Notes: generated by a model not told the origin, from the sequence alone. A stretch of DNA of 64,000 bases from Monodelphis domestica (GCF_027887165.1 NC_077227.1:65668607-65732606); one strand, 5' to 3'. Positions 23,620 through 35,297 are shown, counted from the stretch's first letter. Numbers and translations: made by a program.

Positions 23620-23745
23620 ACAGAGTTATCCAGACTACTAAGATTAAGTGACTTTCCTAGTGTTACAGAAGCTATTAAAAGACAGAGAAGAGATCTGAAC
23701 CATTTTTTTTCTGTATTCTCATACTGACTTTCTAGCTTTTACAGC
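23620..23745 (-). mobile_element. worn SINE fragment
   Basis: AGATTAAGTGACTTTCCTAG, TGTTACAGAAGC and GATCTGAACCA in plus-strand order match the middle of a minus-strand MIR-like SINE. Confidence 0.5.
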
Positions 23746-24384
23746 ATGCTGCCCCCCTGTGAGGTTGCACAAGGATACGAAAGTTATCAGAACATGAAAT
23801 TTTTCATTAATAAGATAACCACTTGTAAAATTAGTCCTTGCTCATATATCCCAACCTGCTTAGCCATTGTGCCTGTCCTGCTCATCTCAAACCTTTGGGT
23901 GGATGTCTTTGTAGATCAGACTTCTGCTGATTTTTGGCTGGTTCTTCAAAAGAGAATAGTTGAATATCAAAGGATTAAGCTCTAGACCCTTGGGGAAATT
24001 GATTAAGCCTTTGAATATTTTTACAACAGTCCTCTTTATAGTCATGCTGTGGAAGTCAAATGTGAGGTGAAGGAGGGCTTATTATGCTGTCTTACAATTT
24101 TGTTTAGAAAAAAAATTCAAAATTGTCTCACACACTTGATTTATTCTTATCCTAAGAATAATTATGTGGTTGTAATTATAGCATAAGCTTTATTAAATAT
24201 GGGATAAAATGTTATTTTCATAATTTTAGTGTCCTTTTTTCAGCACAAAGTTCCAATCAAACCTTTCTTTCCCTGCTATCCTTTGGGCATAAAAAAGGTT
24301 CCTTTTGAAAAATAGGTAGATTCATTTTCAGCAGCCTTTTTTATATCAATTATTCTTAGAAAATGAAGATAGTATGAATTATGA

Positions 24385-24540
24385 ATATAGATTTAGGACT
24401 GGAAGGACTTTAGAGGACATCTAGTCAAATTCTTTCATTGTATATATGAGGAAACAGACCTAGGGAGACAAAATGAGAATCAGGAGCAGAATTTGAACAC
24501 AATTCCTTCTGATTTCAATTCTACTGTGCTTTCCATTTTT
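24385..24540 (-). mobile_element. MIR-like SINE
   Basis: GGACTGGAAGGACTTTAGAG, CATCTAGTCAAATTCTTTCA, TATGAGGAAACAGACCTAGG and AGAATTTGAACACAATTCCT follow the reversed consensus. Confidence 0.65.
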
Positions 24541-24969
24541 TCATACACGTAACTATAGGTATACATATAGATATAGATTCCCAAATAGGGAAAGAGAGAG
24601 AGGGAGGAAGGAAGAGGAAGAGAGAGGCATATACAGCCAGACACAGAGACAAAGACAAACAGCCAGGCTGATGCCAGGTATAACCTAGATTAATTCTTCA
24701 AAAGTATAGTCTCTAGCTTTTGAGATGCTTTGAAACAATATATGTGATAAATAACCCATATCAAATAGTTTAACATTTCAGGGATGAGAGGGAGAGAATT
24801 TAGAACTGATTTTTTAGAAAACATTGAAATTGTGTTTATATGTATTGGGAAAAATAAAATATTGAAAGAATAGGTGAAAGAGTATTCATATATAGTATAA
24901 TGTGCTCATACATATGCAATATATAAAATTATTTTCCCCTTAGAGTTAGAAAACACCTTAGATGTAATA

Positions 24970-24974
24970 GATGC
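24970..24974. repeat. GATGC target-site duplication of the ERV, left
   Basis: GATGC directly before the TG of the first LTR, identical to 36306-36310. Confidence 0.8.
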
Positions 24975-25521
24975 TGTTATTGCCTTGAAGGATACCCTTG
25001 GGGTTTGGGAAGAGTACCTTTTGCAAGCACGTGAGACTCCAAAACTTAGCTTAAAAACAAAAAAGAGATTTATTAATCTAGAAAGTAATGTTGAGAGTGG
25101 CCAGGAGGATAGCAAGGTAGAACAGCAAGATGGGAAGCAGTTCCTTGGGAGAACAGCATGAAAGGAACGGCTGTTCCTACATGGGGACAGCATGGATGGA
25201 GAGGCTGTTCCCCAGACAGCATCAGTTCTGGGGTTTATATACTCTTTAGATGCTGTGTCCTGGTGTGGACTTGACTTGGAGAGTGTTAAGTCCCTCAGGC
25301 ATTTGGTGGGGTGAGGTGGTCATCTGACTGGGGTCTGCCTGGAGGCATAAACATTTATCTCTTTGTCCACCTTAAATCTAGAGGACAAAAGAGGGTAAAT
25401 ATCTCAGGAGCCTAGGTGGGGTCATTGGGTGTTTCTAGATTAAGAGTCACAAGGATGCAAGGGCAAGGGAGTTTCCCTGATAATAGTTGGCCTGGGTTTC
25501 TGGGGTACAGTGCCCATGTCA
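24975..25521 (-). repeat. 3' LTR of the ERV
   Basis: A 547-bp LTR matching 35760-36305. On the minus strand it begins TGACATGGGCAC and ends GGCAATAACA. A TATATAAA motif lies at 25234-25241 and AATAAA at 25069-25074 (minus strand). Confidence 0.85.
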
Positions 25522-25536
25522 TCTCCCTCCTCTCCT
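25522..25536 (-). promoter_or_regulatory. polypurine tract of the ERV
   Basis: AGGAGAGGAGGGAGA on the minus strand, directly before the 3' LTR. This is the expected site for plus-strand priming in reverse transcription. Confidence 0.75.
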
Positions 25537-25760
25537 AATATGTGAGGGGAAAAGGGACGGTGGTCTGTCTTCTGTAACTTCATAACAGCTTAGAATGGGC
25601 GTAGAGATGTCCCTGCTTAAAGTGAGGAGAGAGAGGTATTGACTGTAGGCCATGTCCAGAGCATCAGGCTGGGATGTTTGCCGAGGTTATGGTGGCATCT
25701 GGCATCTGGGTGACTCCCATGAGTGCTTTTACCCTAGAAGCAACTAAAGAGATGACAAGG

Positions 25761-26350
25761 TTACAAATACAAGGTCCACATATCCCACCACAGGGGAGTA
25801 GCCAAAACTGGAGTGGTTGCTAATCTCCTTAAAGCCTCAGGTCTTGGATACACCTTAGAGGCACTGAGATCTCGGGCTAGAGGCCTGGGGTTCTCTCCAC
25901 TTTGGGGGTGCTTCATACAGACCCAACAGTTAGAGGGACCAACTTTGGCTACTGCTTCCCCAAGCTGAATCAGAGAATTATATGTCTGACTGGCTGGGTG
26001 TGCATGATTTAAACATAGAAGAAGACCCAAAATTTAAAGAAAGAAATAGTTATGGCCAGGTAGTTAAGAGCTAAAGTAAAAGGGGTTAAGATAACATGGA
26101 CAGAAAGGCTGTGGGCACAGGGTCTTAGGGACATGTCCTCAGTGAATGCCTGGGTCCTAGGTAGCCGGGAATCTGCTTGGAGATGTGAAGGATGTCCAGT
26201 GACTGCTTCCGCTGATGGGCAGACAGGCCACAAGGGGAGAGTCAGCTCCAAAGATAGAAGTTTAGAAACCAAGACTAGGGGGATAGAAACAAGGAAAATT
26301 AATACAATAGCAATTGGCATTACACATTTGCATTTGGGTATCTTAGCCAA
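25761..26350 (-). pseudogene. ERV envelope-like remnant
   Basis: The minus strand has a hydrophobic, signal-peptide-like stretch and, further on, a surface-unit-like segment with a CWVC motif, the cysteine pair typical of gamma-type envelope surface subunits. It lies upstream of the 3' LTR, where env belongs. The remnant is far shorter than a complete env and is broken. Assignment rests on motif and position only. Confidence 0.55.
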
Positions 26351-26399
26351 CAGACTTCTTCAGAAATCATCTTCTGACAGGAATAGATCCTTTTAGGAA

Positions 26400-28938
26400 A
26401 TTGGATTCCTGAGTTGTTTGCAGAGCTGGTATGTGATGTTTCTGTTAAAGAATATCCTTTTGCAAAGTACACATTAACTATAACATCTATAAACACTTGA
26501 GTAACAATATTTTACAGATGAATTTCTTTACTCCAGATTCTGGGAAAAATTCATGAGAGCTTTGAGCTATTCCAAGCTCAAGATTCAGTTGCAAATACAA
26601 GCCATCAATTAATAAACTTCACCTACTTCTCAAAGTATGTTCCTAACAATTTGAGAATATTCAATTACTAAACTAATAGGTTGTTTGGGGAAATGGAAAC
26701 TTTAATTTTCCAATTTGTATTATGTGCTGATTATGGGGATTGTCACGAAGGAAGAAGGTCCAGAAAGGGAAAATATCTCCACATGTCACAAAGCACACAG
26801 TGAATGGCTTCATGTACCAAGCAAGGCTGGCACTGCCATTATTATTTCACTCGAGGATCAGCATCCTAGATGGTCAGGAAAATTCAGTCCAAAGTGAGCC
26901 TTGGGCTGCCTTCTCTATAGCCATCCTAGGACTTTCTCTCTCCTTAGAACACTTGCCATTGGATCCCAGAAGCCTTCTCTTTTCCTTAAAGGACAAGTCT
27001 CACCCATTACAGCTCAGAGAAATTCTGCCTATCAGCAGACCAGAAACAAATTTCCATACCCTCAAACAAGCTTTTCTGACCATTTGCCCTCTCTAAGGAT
27101 TCTTAAAGCCTATGAGTCTACATTATAGCAATTATTCTTACATATTTTGGCAATAATTAATTTGTCACAATTGAGTCATAAGACTTGAACAGGAATGTTG
27201 AATTCACTAGCTCTACAGTAAATACAAATCAAGGCTAGATCTTAGGCCATCAGAAGGAACTAAGACAAGACTACTCAGGAATCTCTCTAAGGAATTTTCA
27301 GAAAAATTCCAGAATTATTTGTGATTTTCCAAAACTACATACATCAATTCTAGAAATCATCCCTAAGTTAAAGATCCAATTATGAGAGCAGAACCTCTAT
27401 CTGTTTTCTTTCACCTTCTCTCTCTCTCTCTCTCTTCCTTCAAAACTCTCTGCTTAAAAAGCAGAATACAACTTCCATTCTTCCTTCACAAATCTGCATA
27501 CTCAAGCTTTATGGACTTTAGATCAAAGTCCCTCTTTCTTCTGAATTCAAACCCAACATACCTCTTCACCTTCTCTGACTTGCTTTTACCATCATAAGTC
27601 AAACAAATATTCTATTGATATCACTTCAATTGCTAATCGGTAAGCCATAAGAATTCTGATTTAAAGGATCATTGAAATACTGTATCTTTAGCATAGTAGT
27701 CATCAGTTATAAATTTCAGTTCATAGAACAAATTGGTAAACTGAGGTAACTACTGAGTATTGAACAAAATCTATAGGTTTGCAATGAGCTTTTTGTTTAC
27801 ATCCAAACAATATTTAAAGTACACATTTTAGTAGCAACTCACATAACATTTCAAAAAACATTTCATAAAGCATTTAGTATTACAGCATCTATTTTAAATT
27901 TAGAGATTTGAAACCTTTTAAGGACTGTAAGCCTTAAAACAAGCCTTTTGACAAGCAGTCTGATGATCTGTTTTTGAGACCAAGAAGTTAAATGCAATAA
28001 TAAAGTTAGTCCAACTTTAATACACTGGGATGAAAACCATTTGATAATCTTAAACAAAAACCCATTTTGGTAAATTTAAACACTGCTAAAACCTGTCTTA
28101 CAAAACTGATTTGTGGCTTTTCTATACAAACTGGAATTTCACTGTCTGACAAAATTAAAATTAGTATGTTATTTTTTAAACCCACATAAATACATGACCA
28201 CAATTTTGACAGATTTTAAGCATTACTTCCTTCTGGCTAGCAGACAGGGAAAGGAAATTTATCAGGTCTTCTTATCTTTCCCTGTTTATCTCAAAACAGA
28301 AGATAATTAATAGGTTGTTCTACAAGTTGAAAAAAAACCTTAGTTTTAAAAGTGTAAGACATTTAAAAATCCCCCAAATAGGGCTTTCTCACCAGTTTTT
28401 CTGTTCAGAATCAATCCTTCTTCCTCTCTGCAGTAGAGGAGGAAGGCAGATCTGATCAGTGAACTGAAAAGCTTCACAGTTTCCTTCCCCCCATCTTCAC
28501 TTGGGTTTCTTGACAGGCCCTTGCCTTAAAATCCAAGTGAAGAGTAGAGTTTGGAGGACTGGGATCCTGGTTAGAGAATAAAGCTAAAAGGTAAGGAGCT
28601 TTTGTCCGTAAAATATGTCCAATTGCCACCTGGTGTTAGAATTTAGGGTACCCAAAAGTAAATTTCCTCATCTTTTTTTTTTTTGATGGTGCTCAGCTAA
28701 TTAATATGAGAGAAAACAAATAAACAAACCAAAAATCCAACTGAATTTTCTCTCAGGCTGCTTAGGCTTCAATCTCTTCCTAGCAGGAGAGGCCTGTAAG
28801 TATGCTTCTTTCTTTGTCTTAATTGGGTTGGCTAGCACCTATCTGGATTGACCTCAGGCTGAAGTAAATGAAAAAAATTGCCATGGATAGGCCATGTCTC
28901 TTGCTTACCAAGGATGTAATGTGTCCAGTCAACATTAC
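26400..28938 (-). other. ERV interior without recognised genes
   Basis: About 2.5 kb inside the LTR pair. I see no readable gag, protease or polymerase. A short (CT)n lies at 27418-27434. It may be noncoding retroviral sequence, captured sequence or heavily decayed genes. Confidence 0.45.
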
Positions 28939-28951
28939 AAAAAGAAATTGG
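28939..28951. repeat. target-site duplication of L1 copy 1, 5' side
   Basis: AAAAAGAAATTGG, identical to 35285-35297. The A-rich start fits cleavage by the L1 endonuclease at a TTTT/A-like site. Confidence 0.9.
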
Positions 28952-29636
28952 GACTTCCGGTTAAGATGGCGGCTTAGAGAAAGCTAAAGCTCAGATCTCC
29001 TGAAAACCCTTCCCGACCAATCTCAAACGATAAGCTCCTAAGGCGCCGAAATTCAAAACGATCAACAGCACAGACCCTGGGAACCTCCTCCTGGACCTGG
29101 ACCCGGATCAAAAGGTACGGCTCCCCTTAAAAGCCAGAACCCGAGATCACTCGGACCTCAGGGGTAGGAGCGCAGAGTCCAAGGCTCCCGGAAGCCGCAG
29201 CCTGGCCGGGCTCAGAGAGCAGAACCCTCAGGGCCTTCTACAGTCCCGGTGAAAGTTACTGCCTGGGGCTTCCGCTGCAGAGAGCTGGTTGAAACAACAG
29301 CAACCCTCAGGGCGGGCAAGACAGCCTCACGGGCTGGATCCTGCTATCCAAGTCTCAGTGAAAGTCCTTGCCCGGAGCTTGGGAAAGCTGCAGCCCATCC
29401 CCCCGCAGGCCGACGAAACAGCCTCACGGCCAGCGATTCTGAAGGCAACTTCCAGAAAGCGAGCCGGGGGGGGGGGGGGGGGGGGAGAGTATGGCCTCGT
29501 GGTCCGACCCTTCCATTCCAGTTCCAGTGAGGCATATTCAGTTTAACCCAGGGAAAGCTCATATAACTATCTGCCCAGGACTAAAGCCTCTGAACACCAG
29601 ACAGAGACAAGAAAAGCCAATCCTCCACATTCAGAA
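28952..29636 (+). promoter_or_regulatory. L1 copy 1 5' UTR / internal promoter
   Basis: A 685-bp, CpG-rich leader. It has one and a half recognisable copies of the monomer found in copy 2 (phrases CTCAGTGAAAGTC, CAGGGCGGGCAAGACAGCCT). A run of 20 G at 29466-29485 replaces sequence present in copy 2. By analogy with other L1s it should hold the internal RNA polymerase II promoter. A sense open frame at 29249-29530 lies in the same frame as the 45-codon repeat ORF of copy 2. Confidence 0.75.
28963..28973 (+). promoter_or_regulatory. YY1-like site at the L1 start
   Basis: AAGATGGCGGC, eleven bases into the element, equals the YY1 core (AAGATGGCG). Human L1 has a YY1 site in the same place that fixes the transcription start. 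An ETS-like CTTCCGG precedes it at 28954. Function here is inferred. Confidence 0.6.
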
Positions 29637-30602
29637 ATGGCAAACTCCACAGAACCACAGAAGCCCCAAAATACCAAGAAAAATAAGAAGAAAGGGGCAA
29701 CTTTGGACACATTCTATGGAGCCAAAATACAAAATACAGAGCAGACAGAAGATAATATAAAAGAAAATGCTCCAAAACCTTCCAAAGGAAATGGAAACTC
29801 TCCACAAACCTATGAAGAATTTGAATCAGAAATGACCAAAAAGATGGAAGCCTTCTGGGAGGAAAAGTTGGAAATAATGCAAAAGAAATTCACGCATCTA
29901 CAAAACCAGTTTGACCAAACTGTAAAAGAAAACCAGGCTTTAAAGGCCAGAATCAGGCAGCTGGAAGACAACGATCGTGTAAAAGAGCAAGAATCAATAA
30001 AGCAAAGCCAAAATACCAAGAAATTAGAAGAGAACATAAAATATCTCACCGACAAGGTGATAGATCTGGAAAATAGGGGGAGAAGGGATAATTTAAGAAT
30101 AATTGGACTCCCAGAAAAGCCAGAAATAAACACCAAACTGGACATGGTGATACAAGATATAATCAAAGAAAATTGCCCAGAGATTCTAGAACAAGGGGGC
30201 AATACAGCCACTGACAGAGCTCACAGAACACCTTCTACACTAAACCCCCAAAAGACAACTCCCAGGAATGTAATTGTCAAATTCCAAAGCTATCAAACAA
30301 AAGAAAAAATCCTACAGGAAGCCAGAAAAAGACAATTTAGATATAAAGGAATGCCAATCAGGGTCACCCAAGACCTTGCAAGTTCTACTCTGAATGATCG
30401 TAAGGCATGGAACATGATCTTCAGAAAGGCAAGAGAGCTGGGTCTCCAACCAAGAATCAGCTACCCAGCAAAACTGACTATATACTTCCAAGGGAAAGTA
30501 TGGGCATTCAACAAAATAGAAGACTTCCAACTTTTTGCAAAGAAAAGACCAGAGCTCTGTGGAAAGTTTGATACCGAAAATCAAAGAGCAAGGAATACCT
30601 GA
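29637..30602 (+). CDS. L1 ORF1 protein (RNA-binding chaperone), intact
   Basis: 321 codons, ATG at 29637 to TGA at 30600-30602. L1 ORF1p is a trimeric RNA-binding protein that coats L1 RNA in the cytoplasmic particle and is required for retrotransposition. Residues 1-57 are a polar, lysine-rich N-terminus. About 58-148 have the heptad pattern of the coiled coil (EEFESEMTKKMEAFWEEKLE onward). About 150-235 form the RRM, beginning RRDNLRIIGLPE and including TPRNVIVKFQSYQTKEKILQ. About 236-305 form the C-terminal domain, with GMPIRVTQDLASSTLNDRK and QPRISYPAKL, which is nearly identical to other mammalian ORF1p at the last motif. The length is slightly below the human protein (338). No break is visible. 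Confidence 0.95.
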   Translation: MANSTEPQKPQNTKKNKKKGATLDTFYGAKIQNTEQTEDNIKENAPKPSKGNGNSPQTYEEFESEMTKKMEAFWEEKLEIMQKKFTHLQNQFDQTVKENQALKARIRQLEDNDRVKEQESIKQSQNTKKLEENIKYLTDKVIDLENRGRRDNLRIIGLPEKPEINTKLDMVIQDIIKENCPEILEQGGNTATDRAHRTPSTLNPQKTTPRNVIVKFQSYQTKEKILQEARKRQFRYKGMPIRVTQDLASSTLNDRKAWNMIFRKARELGLQPRISYPAKLTIYFQGKVWAFNKIEDFQLFAKKRPELCGKFDTENQRARNT

Positions 30603-31135
30603 AAAGGTAAATATTAAGGAAAGGGGAAAATGTTATCTTCTTCTTTTACTCAAACTCTCTTCTATAAGGACTACATTTATATCAACCTATGTATACTAAC
30701 ATGTGGGGAAAATGTAATGTATAAATAGGGGGTAAAGAAAGACCAAATAGAATAATCATTCTCACACAAAGATTCACATGGGAAGGGGAGGGGAAGAAAA
30801 CTCCTATAAGAAGGAGAGGAAGAGAGGGGGGGGGCGTTACTTAAACCTCAGTCTCAGGGAAATCAGCTCTGAGAGGGAAAAACATCCAGATCCATTGGGA
30901 TCTTGAATTCTATCTTACCCAACAAGGGTAAGGAGAAGGGAAAACCAAGGGGGGGAGGGGGAGAGGGAGAACAAAAAGGGAGGGAAAGAGAGGGGGGAGG
31001 GGGAGGGAACAAAAAGGGAGGGACTAAAAAGGGAAACATCAAGGGAGGGGACAAGGGGGACTGTTTCAAAGTAAATCACTGGACTAAAAGGTAGAGCTGA
31101 AGAAGAAAAGGTTAGAATTAGGGAAGGCAATCAAA
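30603..31135 (+). other. L1 inter-ORF spacer, purine- and G-rich
   Basis: 533 bp between ORF1 and ORF2, far longer than the spacer of human L1 (about 60 bp). Its second half (about 30790-31060) is almost pure purine with many GGG, GGGG and longer runs on the sense strand, capable in principle of G-quadruplexes. Copy 2 keeps the same spacer at 52398-52934. How ORF2 is started across so long a gap is unknown. Confidence 0.85.
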
Positions 31136-34100
31136 ATGCCAGGGAGTCCACAAATGACAATCATAACTTTGAACGTGAATGGGATGAACTCACCCATAAA
31201 ACGTAGACGAATAGCAGAATGGATTAGAATCCAAAACCCTACCATATGTTGTCTTCAAGAAACACACATGAGGCGGGTTGACACCCACAAGGTCAGAATT
31301 AAAGGATGGAGTAAGACCTTCTGGGCTTCAACTGATAGAAAGAAGGCAGGAGTGGTAATCATGATATCTGATAAAGCCAATGCAAAAATAGACCTGATCA
31401 AAAGGGATAGGGAAGGTAATTATATTTTGTTAAAAGGGACTATAGACAATGAGGAAATATCATTAATCAATATGTATGCACCAAATAATATAGCACCCAA
31501 ATTTCTAATGGAGAAACTAGGAGAATTGAAGGAAGAAATAGACAATAAAACCATACTAGTGGGAGACTTAAACCAACCATTATCAAATTTAGATAAATCA
31601 AATCAAAAAATAAATAAGAAAGAGGTAAAAGAAGTGAATGAAATCTTAGAAAAATTAGAATTAATAGACATATGGAGAAAAATAAATAGGGATAAAAAGG
31701 AATACACCTTCTTCTCAGCACCACATGGCACATTCACAAAAATTGACCATACATTAGGTCACAGAAACATAGCACACAAATGCAGAAAAGCAGAAATAAT
31801 GAATGCAGCCTTCTCAGATCACAAGGCAATAAAAATAATGATTAGTAATGGTACATGGAAAACCAAATCTAAAACCAATTGGAAATTAAACAATATGATA
31901 CTCCAAAACCGTTTAGTTAAAGAAGAAATCATAGAAACAATTAATAATTTCATCGAGGAAAATGACAATGGCGAAACATCCTTTCAAACCTTTTGGGATG
32001 CAGCCAAAGCGGTAATCAGAGGTAAATTCATATCCCTGAATGCTTATATTAACAAACAAGGGAGAGCAGAGATCAATCAATTGGAAATGCAAATGAAAAA
32101 ACTGGAAAGCGATCAAATTAAAAACCCCCAGCAGAAAACCAATTTAGAAATCCTAAAAATTAAGGGAGAAATTAATAAAATCGAAAGTGATAGAACTATT
32201 GATTTAATAAATGAGACAAGAAGGTGGTACTTTGAAAAAACAAACAAAATAGACAAGGTACTGGTCAATCTAGTTAAAAAAAGGAAGGAAGAAAGCAAAT
32301 TCACAGCATTAAAGATGAAAAGGGGGACAGCACCTCCAATGAGGAGGAAATTAAGGCAATCATTAGAAATTACTTTGCCCAATTATATGGCAATAAATAC
32401 ACCAATTTAGGAGAAATGGATGAATATATACAAAAATACAAACTGCCTAGACTAACAGAAGAGGAAATAGAATTCCTAAATAATCCCATATCAGAAATTG
32501 AAATCCAACAAGCCATCAAAGAACTTCCTAAGAAAAAGTCCCCAGGGCCTGATGGATTCACCTGTGAATTCTATCAAACATTCAGAGAACAGTTAATCCC
32601 AATACTATACAAACTATTTGACATAATAAGCAAAGAGGGAGTTCTACCAAACTCCTTTTACGACACAAACATGGTACTGATTCCAAAACCAGGCAGGTCA
32701 AAAACAGAGAAAGAAAACTATAGGCCAATCTCCCTAATGAATATAGATGCAAAAATCTTAAATAGGATACTAGCAAAAAGACTCCAGCAAGTGATCAGAA
32801 GGATCATTCACCATGATCAAGTAGGATTCATACCAGGGATGCAGGGCTGGTTCAACATTAGGAAAACCATCCACATAATTGACCACATCAACAAGCAAAC
32901 TAGCAAGAATCACATGATTATTTCAATAGATGCAGAAAAAGCCTTTGATAAAATACAACACCCATTCCTATTAAAAACACTAGAAAGCATAGGAATAGAA
33001 GGGTCATTCCTAAAAATAATAAACAGTATATATCTAAAACCAACAGCTAATATCATCTGCAACGGGGATAAACTACATGCATTCCCAATAAGATCAGGAG
33101 TGAAACAAGGATGCCCATTATCACCTCTACTATTTGATATTGTACTAGAAACACTAGCAGTAGCAATTAGAGAAGATAAAGGAATTGAAGGCATCAAAAT
33201 AGGCAAGGAGGAGACCAAGTTATCACTCTTTGCGGATGACATGATGGTCTACTTAAAGAATCCTAGAGATTCAACCAAAAAGCTAATTGAAATAATCAAC
33301 AACTTTAGCAAAGTTGCAGGATACAAAATAAACCCACATAAATCATCAGCTTTTCTATATATCTCCAACACAGCTCAGCAGCAAGAACTAGAAAGAGAAA
33401 TCCCATTCAAAATCACCTTAGACAAAATAAAATACCTAGGAATCTACCTCCCAAGACAAACACAGGAACTATATGAACACAACTACAAAACACTCGCCAC
33501 ACAACTAAAACTAGACTTGAACAAATGGAAAAACATTAACTGCTCATGGATAGGACGAGCCAATATAATAAAAATGACCATCCTACCCAAACTTATTTAT
33601 CTATTTAGTGCCATACCCATTGAACTACCAAAATACTTCTTCACTGATTTAGAAAAAACCATAACAAAGTTCATTTGGAAGAACAAAAGATCAAGGATAT
33701 CCAGGGAAATAATGAAAAAAAACACATATGATGGGGGCCTTGCAGTCCCTGACCTAAAACTATATTACAAAGCAGCAGTCATCAAAACAATTTGGTACTG
33801 GCTAAGAAACAGAAAGGAAGATCAGTGGAATAGACTGGGGGAAAGCGACCTCAGCAAGACAGTATACGATAAACCCAAAGATCCCAGCTTTTGGGACAAA
33901 AATCCACTATTCGATAAAAACTGCTGGGAAAATTGGAAGACAGTGTGGGAGAGACTAGGAATAGATCAACACCTCACCCCCTACACCAAGATAAATTCAA
34001 AATGGGCGAGTGAATTAAACATAAAGAAGGAAACCATAAGTAAATTGGGTAAACACAGAATAGTATACATGTCAGACCTTTGGGAGGGCAAAGACTTTAA

Positions 34101-34941
34101 AACCAAGCAAGATATAGAAAGAATCACAAAATGTAAAATAAATAATTTTGACTACATCAAACTAAAAAGCTTTTGTACAAACAAAACCAATATAACTAAA
34201 ATCAGAAGGGAAACAACAAATTGGGAAAAAATCTTCATAGAAACCTCTGACAAAGGTTTAATTACTCATATTTATAAAGAGCTAAATCAATTGTACACAA
34301 AATCAAGCCATTCTCCAATTGATAAATGGGCAAGGGAAATGGATAGGCAGTTCTCAGATAAAGAAATCAAAACTATTAACAAGCACATGAAGAAGTGTTC
34401 TACATCTCTTATAATCAGAGAGATGCAAATCAAAACAACTCTGAGGTATCACCTCACACCTATCAGATTGGCTAACATAACAGCAAAGGAAAGTTATGAA
34501 TGCTGGAGGGGATGTGGCAAAATAGGGACATTAATTCATTGCTGGTGGAGCTGTGAACTGATCCAACCATTCTGGAGGGCAATTTGGAACTATGCCCAAA
34601 GGGTGCTAAAAGAATATCTACCCTTTGACCCAGCCATAGCACTGCTGGGTCTGTACCCCAAAGAGATAATGGACACAAAGACTTGTACAAAAATATTCAT
34701 AGCTGCGCTCTTTGTGGTGGCCCAAAACTGGAAAATGAGGGGATGCCCATCAATTGGGGAATGGCTGAACAAACTGTGGTATATGTTGGTGATGGAGTAC
34801 TATTGTGCTAAAAGGAATAATAAAGTGGAGAAGTTCCATGGAGACTGGAACAACCTCCAGGAAGTGATGCAGAGCGAGAGGAGCAGAACCAGGAGAACAT
34901 TGTACACAGAGACAAACACACTGTGGTATAATCGAACCTAA
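31136..34941 (+). pseudogene. L1 ORF2 (endonuclease + reverse transcriptase), one apparent frameshift
   Basis: About 1268 codons over two frames, close to the human 1275. Endonuclease 1-240: NVNGMNSPIKRRRIAEW, CCLQETHM (catalytic Glu), VGDLNQPL and FSDHKAIKI. Reverse transcriptase about 450-770: [70 protein letters not shown] with FADD at 33229-33240. The C-terminal cysteine motif [14 protein letters not shown] (CX3CX7HX4C) is near 34500. The frame changes near 32291-32294, where copy 1 has GAAAG and copy 2 has GAAAAG, so one A seems lost from a run. Apart from that both parts (31136-about 32290 and 32416-34941) are open. The stop is TAA at 34939-34941. A sequencing error in the A-run is an alternative. 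Confidence 0.92.
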
Positions 34942-35284
34942 TGGACTTCTCCATTAGTGGTGGTGTAATGTCCCTGAACAACTTGCAGGGACCCAGGAGA
35001 AAAAAACACCATTCATAAGCAAAGGATAAACTATGGGAGTGGAAACACCGAGAAAAAGCAACTGCCTGAATACAGAGGTTGAGGGGACATGACAGAGGAT
35101 AGACTCTAAATGAACACTCTAATGCAAATACTATCAACAAAGCAATGGGTTCAAATCAAGAAAACATCTAATGCCCAGTGGACTTACGCGTCGGCTATGG
35201 GGGGTGGGGGGGGGAGGAAAAGAAAATGATCTATGTCTTTAACGAATAATGCTTGGAAATGATCAAATAAAATATATTAAAAAA
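34942..35284 (+). other. L1 copy 1 3' UTR and A-tail
   Basis: About 340 bp with a G-rich tract at 35199-35217, an AATAAA at 35266-35271 and an A-run to 35284. The same 3' UTR ends copies 2 and 3. Confidence 0.9.
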
Positions 35285-35297
35285 AAAAAGAAATTGG
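35285..35297. repeat. target-site duplication of L1 copy 1, 3' side
   Basis: AAAAAGAAATTGG, partner of 28939-28951, continuous with the A-tail. Confidence 0.9.

Larger units (their letters stand above)
28952..35284 (+). mobile_element. L1 copy 1, full-length and nearly intact
   Basis: A 6.3-kb LINE-1: 5' UTR 28952-29636, ORF1 29637-30602, spacer 30603-31135, ORF2 31136-34941, 3' UTR and A-tail to 35284. Perfect 13-bp target duplications flank it, so it is young. It lies inside the ERV and is therefore younger than it. ORF1 is open; ORF2 appears interrupted once. The start GACTTCCGGTTAAGATGGCGGC is shared with L1 copy 2, which marks a complete 5' end. Confidence 0.95.
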
